Below, in pieces: positions 6,415 through 8,386 of a DNA stretch of 8,386 nucleotides. Source of the stretch: an uncultured Haemophilus sp. (GTDB taxonomy: Bacteria > Pseudomonadota > Gammaproteobacteria > Enterobacterales > Pasteurellaceae). Position numbers and translations under genes: made by a program. Position 1 is the stretch's first letter. Every line of letters starts with the position of its first letter. The notes beneath the pieces are model-generated. The model was not told where the DNA came from and ran no database searches. It was given only the letters and a program-made list of their open reading frames with translations. The stretch spans positions 1 through 8,386 of the forward strand of contig CAUGKJ010000031.1 in assembly GCA_959600045.1 (NCBI GenBank). The letters run 5' to 3'.

Positions 6415-7551
6415 TTATTCAAAAAGTCTTTTGAGCTCTTTCTCGTAAAGATAAATATTCATTGGATTTGTTGGTAACAACGAATCGAGATATTCATTTG
6501 CGCATTTTACATATTTATCATGATTTTTATCATGATTATCAATCACATCAAGTAAAACTTTTGCGCCCTCAAATGCATCAAATTCATTGTAGTAATACCC
6601 GACACCTTTTGGTAATAACTTGGAGTTATGAATAAAAGGATAGCCACCATATAACGCATCATTGTAAGCATAATTCAGACCATTTTCCCATTGGTGGCTT
6701 AATACTACATCAACATAACGGGTAAGAAAATCAGGCATTTGATAACGCCCTTCTACTGTCATCACATCGTCTTTTACAAGATTAGTTCGACCAATAAAAT
6801 TAAAAAATGTTGGATTATCTCTTTTGTCGTAAGTATTACACATATAAACATTTTTAATTTTTTCTGGCGCTTCTCTATAAGCCTGCTCTGCAATTAAAAT
6901 AGGAATAAAACTGGTTTTCACTACATTAATATTTGCTTCAAAAGATGCAATACGTTTTGCTTTTTTCTCAGCATCTGGTTTATAACCAAAAATAAGATTG
7001 TGCTGATCCTTGATTCGTTTAATTACTTTATCACAAAATACTGGTGACCAAATTGCAGGCACAACATAAGTAGAACAGCGATACATAATAGAAAAATAAG
7101 ATTTACAAGTATTTTCATGTTGTGGAATCATCCATACAGCATCAAATAATGTACCATTAAATACTCTGCCCGCTTCCTTCTCAAAAAGGAAGTTTTCCAC
7201 ATCCATAATAAAATCATTACCCATTTTATAACAAACAACTTTACCACCATGCTCATGCATACGGCTAACTTGATGAGGTTCAATAACTAATGTACCTTCA
7301 ATTAATACATCTAATTGATCAATGACATCTTCAATATAGGCATATTTAAGATTCAATCCATCTAACATAAAACCATCTGGAGGAGTAGTTCGTTTTTCTG
7401 GTCCCCAAGAAACCAAAACCACATCTTCTACAATGTCGGAGTGTTGAAACAAATGATAAAGGTGAATCACATTTTGGTTCGCACCATTTGCCCAAATGTC
7501 GGTTACTTTTGACTCTAGATTAAACGTGATCCCAATTTTATATTTACGCAT
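6415..7551 (-). CDS. DUF2827-like protein, possible GT-B glycosyltransferase
   Basis: I recognise this 378-residue soluble protein from memory as DUF2827-like; its function is not established. No signal peptide or membrane segment is seen, so it is probably cytoplasmic. The N-terminal half starts with a beta strand (KIGITFNL) followed by WANGANQNVIHLYHLF (20-35), a Gly/Asn-rich loop before a helix as in the acceptor domain of GT-B enzymes. The segment SFEANINVVKTSFIPILIAEQAY (203-225) could be the linker helix into the second domain. Residues 280-333 resemble the GT-B donor-binding end: VDVVLSHQWENGLNYAYNDAL, then GGYPFIHNS and GVGYYYNEFDAFEGAKVL. Glu289 and Asp298 stand roughly where retaining GT4 enzymes carry their acidic pair, but the spacing is not the exact E-x7-E. 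The start is the ATG at 7549-7551, with AAGGA (7559-7563) 7 bases upstream. It lies 132 bases downstream of the adhesin gene, same strand, suggesting that it may glycosylate the adhesin. That role is inferred. Confidence 0.72.
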   Translation of the reverse strand: MRKYKIGITFNLESKVTDIWANGANQNVIHLYHLFQHSDIVEDVVLVSWGPEKRTTPPDGFMLDGLNLKYAYIEDVIDQLDVLIEGTLVIEPHQVSRMHEHGGKVVCYKMGNDFIMDVENFLFEKEAGRVFNGTLFDAVWMIPQHENTCKSYFSIMYRCSTYVVPAIWSPVFCDKVIKRIKDQHNLIFGYKPDAEKKAKRIASFEANINVVKTSFIPILIAEQAYREAPEKIKNVYMCNTYDKRDNPTFFNFIGRTNLVKDDVMTVEGRYQMPDFLTRYVDVVLSHQWENGLNYAYNDALYGGYPFIHNSKLLPKGVGYYYNEFDAFEGAKVLLDVIDNHDKNHDKYVKCANEYLDSLLPTNPMNIYLYEKELKRLFE

Positions 7552-7587
7552 GCTTTTTTCCTTCTTCTATTACCTAAATTATCTAAA

Positions 7588-7617
7588 AGTATGGCCAAAA
7601 ATAAAACTGTTTTTCAA
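7588..7617 (-). promoter_or_regulatory. Candidate promoter of the DUF2827-like gene
   Basis: On the minus strand TTGAAA (7612-7617) and CATACT (7588-7593) are 18 bases apart, placed between the adhesin terminator and the gene. GATAAT (7578-7583) is another possible -10 without a good -35. A separate promoter is plausible because a strong hairpin lies between the two genes. Confidence 0.35.
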
Positions 7618-7625
7618 TAAGTTAA

Positions 7626-7665
7626 ATAATAAAAATCACTCGGATAATTCCTACCCGAGTGATTT
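7626..7665 (-). terminator. Terminator of the autotransporter gene
   Basis: A perfect 11-bp stem (7633-7643 with 7655-7665) has an 11-base loop. On the minus strand it is followed by a T-rich tail (TTATTATTT after the stem), starting 18 bases beyond the adhesin stop codon. It should separate adhesin transcription from the downstream gene, at least partly. Confidence 0.85.
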
Positions 7666-7683
7666 ATTTAGTTTAGTCGATCA

Positions 7684-8386
7684 TTACCATTGATAACCTA
7701 CACCGGCACCGACATTGTAATCACCTTGTGTAGTTGCGGCTCCGCTCATTTTGAAGATAACTTTATTGTTATCACTCGCACGGGAGTAACCTACTGCAAC
7801 GGCACTTTCACCTTTGTAATTACCGACTCCAAGGCCAACCATTGAACCGCCTGGTTTAGTCACTTGTGGAATATTCGCTGCAGCAGTTGCCCCTGCGATA
7901 CCACCACGAAGTTTCTTATCAGTTTTCTTCAATTCGCTACGAACGGCACCAACAGAACGATCAACATATTGTTTATTCGTCGCATCCGTACCACGAACTG
8001 GATCTGCCACATTGGTGATTCGACGCTCATTACCAACTGAACCAACTGAAACAGTATTGGCTTCATTTGCTACAGAGCCTTGACCTAACGCCACAGAGTT
8101 ATTTGCAGTCGCTTTCGCGCCTTGACCCACTGCTGTTGAGTTTTTACCTGAAGCTTGTGAGTTATTACCTAACGCAGTGCCATTTTCACCACTTGCATTC
8201 GCACCATAGCCAACAGCAGTTGCATCTTTACCTTTCGCTTTCGCACTATCACGTTTGCTGGTGTTATCCGCTGCAAAGGCTGTTTTGCCATCTTTACTAA
8301 TCAAGCCAGAGTCTTCAATACGTTTTGCTGAACTTTCTGCTGCTGTTGCAGAAGATGCTGCCGCAGTAGCTGAACTTGCTGAAGAC
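7684..8386 (-). CDS. Trimeric autotransporter adhesin (YadA-like), C-terminal part, 5' end outside window
   Basis: Type Vc secretion proteins form trimers whose C-terminal barrel sits in the outer membrane and displays the passenger as an adhesin. Only the last 233 codons are visible; the frame is open through the right edge, so the TTG at 8302-8304 is not the start. In order there are: a Ser/Ala/Thr-rich heptad stretch (8314-8376); four 14-residue YadA head repeats of the form xxTAVGxxAxASGx (8059-8226); the neck, NTVSVGS to TDATNKQYVD (7960-8058), with the typical ITNVADP element; a short coiled-coil stalk (VRSELKKTDKKLRGG); and the membrane anchor with ANIPQ, PGGSMVGLGVGNY and SAVAVGYSRASDN, ending in the aromatic GYQW expected for an outer-membrane barrel. 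The 3' end is intact, followed by a terminator. The ligand and full length cannot be known from here. The DUF2827-like gene downstream may modify it. Confidence 0.95.
   Translation of the reverse strand, partial: SSASSATAAASSATAAESSAKRIEDSGLISKDGKTAFAADNTSKRDSAKAKGKDATAVGYGANASGENGTALGNNSQASGKNSTAVGQGAKATANNSVALGQGSVANEANTVSVGSVGNERRITNVADPVRGTDATNKQYVDRSVGAVRSELKKTDKKLRGGIAGATAAANIPQVTKPGGSMVGLGVGNYKGESAVAVGYSRASDNNKVIFKMSGAATTQGDYNVGAGVGYQW
8059..8226 (-). repeat. Four YadA-type 14-residue head repeats
   Basis: Consecutive units start DATAVGYGANASGE, NGTALGNNSQASGK, NSTAVGQGAKATAN and NSVALGQGSVANEA, an exact 14-residue period. Such units form the left-handed beta-roll head of YadA-type adhesins, each turn adding one coil. 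More copies may be present earlier in the protein, outside the window. Confidence 0.88.
8314..8376 (-). repeat. Ser/Ala heptad repeat of the adhesin passenger
   Basis: Three consecutive seven-residue units, SSATAAA, SSATAAE and SSAKRIE, fit a coiled-coil stalk with small residues. The first two units share almost no identical codons (AGT/TCT, TCA/TCT, GCT/GCA, ACT/ACA), so the pattern is kept at protein level and is not a recent DNA duplication. It probably continues beyond the window. Confidence 0.6.

Noticed and set aside
7496..7693. Small plus-strand reading frame across the adhesin/DUF2827 spacer
   Set aside because: It overlaps the start of the minus-strand gene and a terminator, has no ribosome site and resembles no known protein.
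7799..7809. Another uptake sequence in the adhesin gene (ACGGCACTT)
   Set aside because: It has one mismatch in the 9-mer core; such near matches are common by chance, so it was not counted as a copy.
8067..8300. Plus-strand reading frame rich in Leu, Ser and His opposite the adhesin
   Set aside because: It is a shadow of the repetitive head-repeat codons on the other strand.
8302..8304. TTG as the start of the autotransporter gene
   Set aside because: The frame continues open to the window edge with a coherent heptad repeat, and the protein would lack a signal peptide and passenger if it began here.

Overview
The window reads as chromosomal DNA of a Pasteurellaceae bacterium of the Haemophilus/Aggregatibacter type. 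The proteins are close to their gamma-proteobacterial (E. coli) counterparts, the DNA is AT-rich, and the 9-mer AAGTGCGGT, the uptake signal sequence of the Haemophilus influenzae clade, occurs perfectly five times in 8.4 kb. The species cannot be fixed from this window. No tRNA, rRNA, insertion sequence, CRISPR array or prophage gene is visible, and no gene-free stretch exceeds about 210 bases.

Region 1 (1-3667, plus strand) is housekeeping translation and RNA metabolism. It holds rpsT (ribosomal protein S20, with a UUG start), closed by a terminator whose stem contains an uptake sequence. A two-gene operon follows: rnr (RNase R) and rlmB (23S rRNA Gm2251 methyltransferase), 16 bases apart and ended by a strong bidirectional hairpin.

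Region 2 (3669-6409) is ion-coupled membrane transport. brnQ (branched-chain amino acid carrier, minus strand) and nhaA (Na+/H+ antiporter, plus strand) diverge from a 209-base regulatory region. That region holds a near-consensus CRP site, four GTGAT units, a perfect DnaA-box 9-mer and candidate promoters on both strands. The two products are physiologically linked in that BrnQ-family carriers are cation-coupled and NhaA expels Na+. nhaR, the nhaA regulator gene of E. coli, is not next to it.

Region 3 (6415-8386, minus strand) is the accessory part. The 3' end of a trimeric autotransporter adhesin gene (YadA-type head repeats, neck and C-terminal membrane anchor) enters from the right edge and its 5' part lies outside the window. 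Just downstream of it, in the same direction and behind its own terminator, is a 378-residue protein that I recognise as DUF2827-like. Its C-terminal half resembles a GT-B glycosyltransferase. The most interesting hypothesis here is that this protein is a dedicated glycosyltransferase for the neighbouring Ser/Ala/Thr-rich surface adhesin. That is inference from position and motif shape only.

Both convergent junctions (rlmB/brnQ and nhaA/DUF2827) have a perfect hairpin flanked by A and T runs, able to end transcription from both sides.
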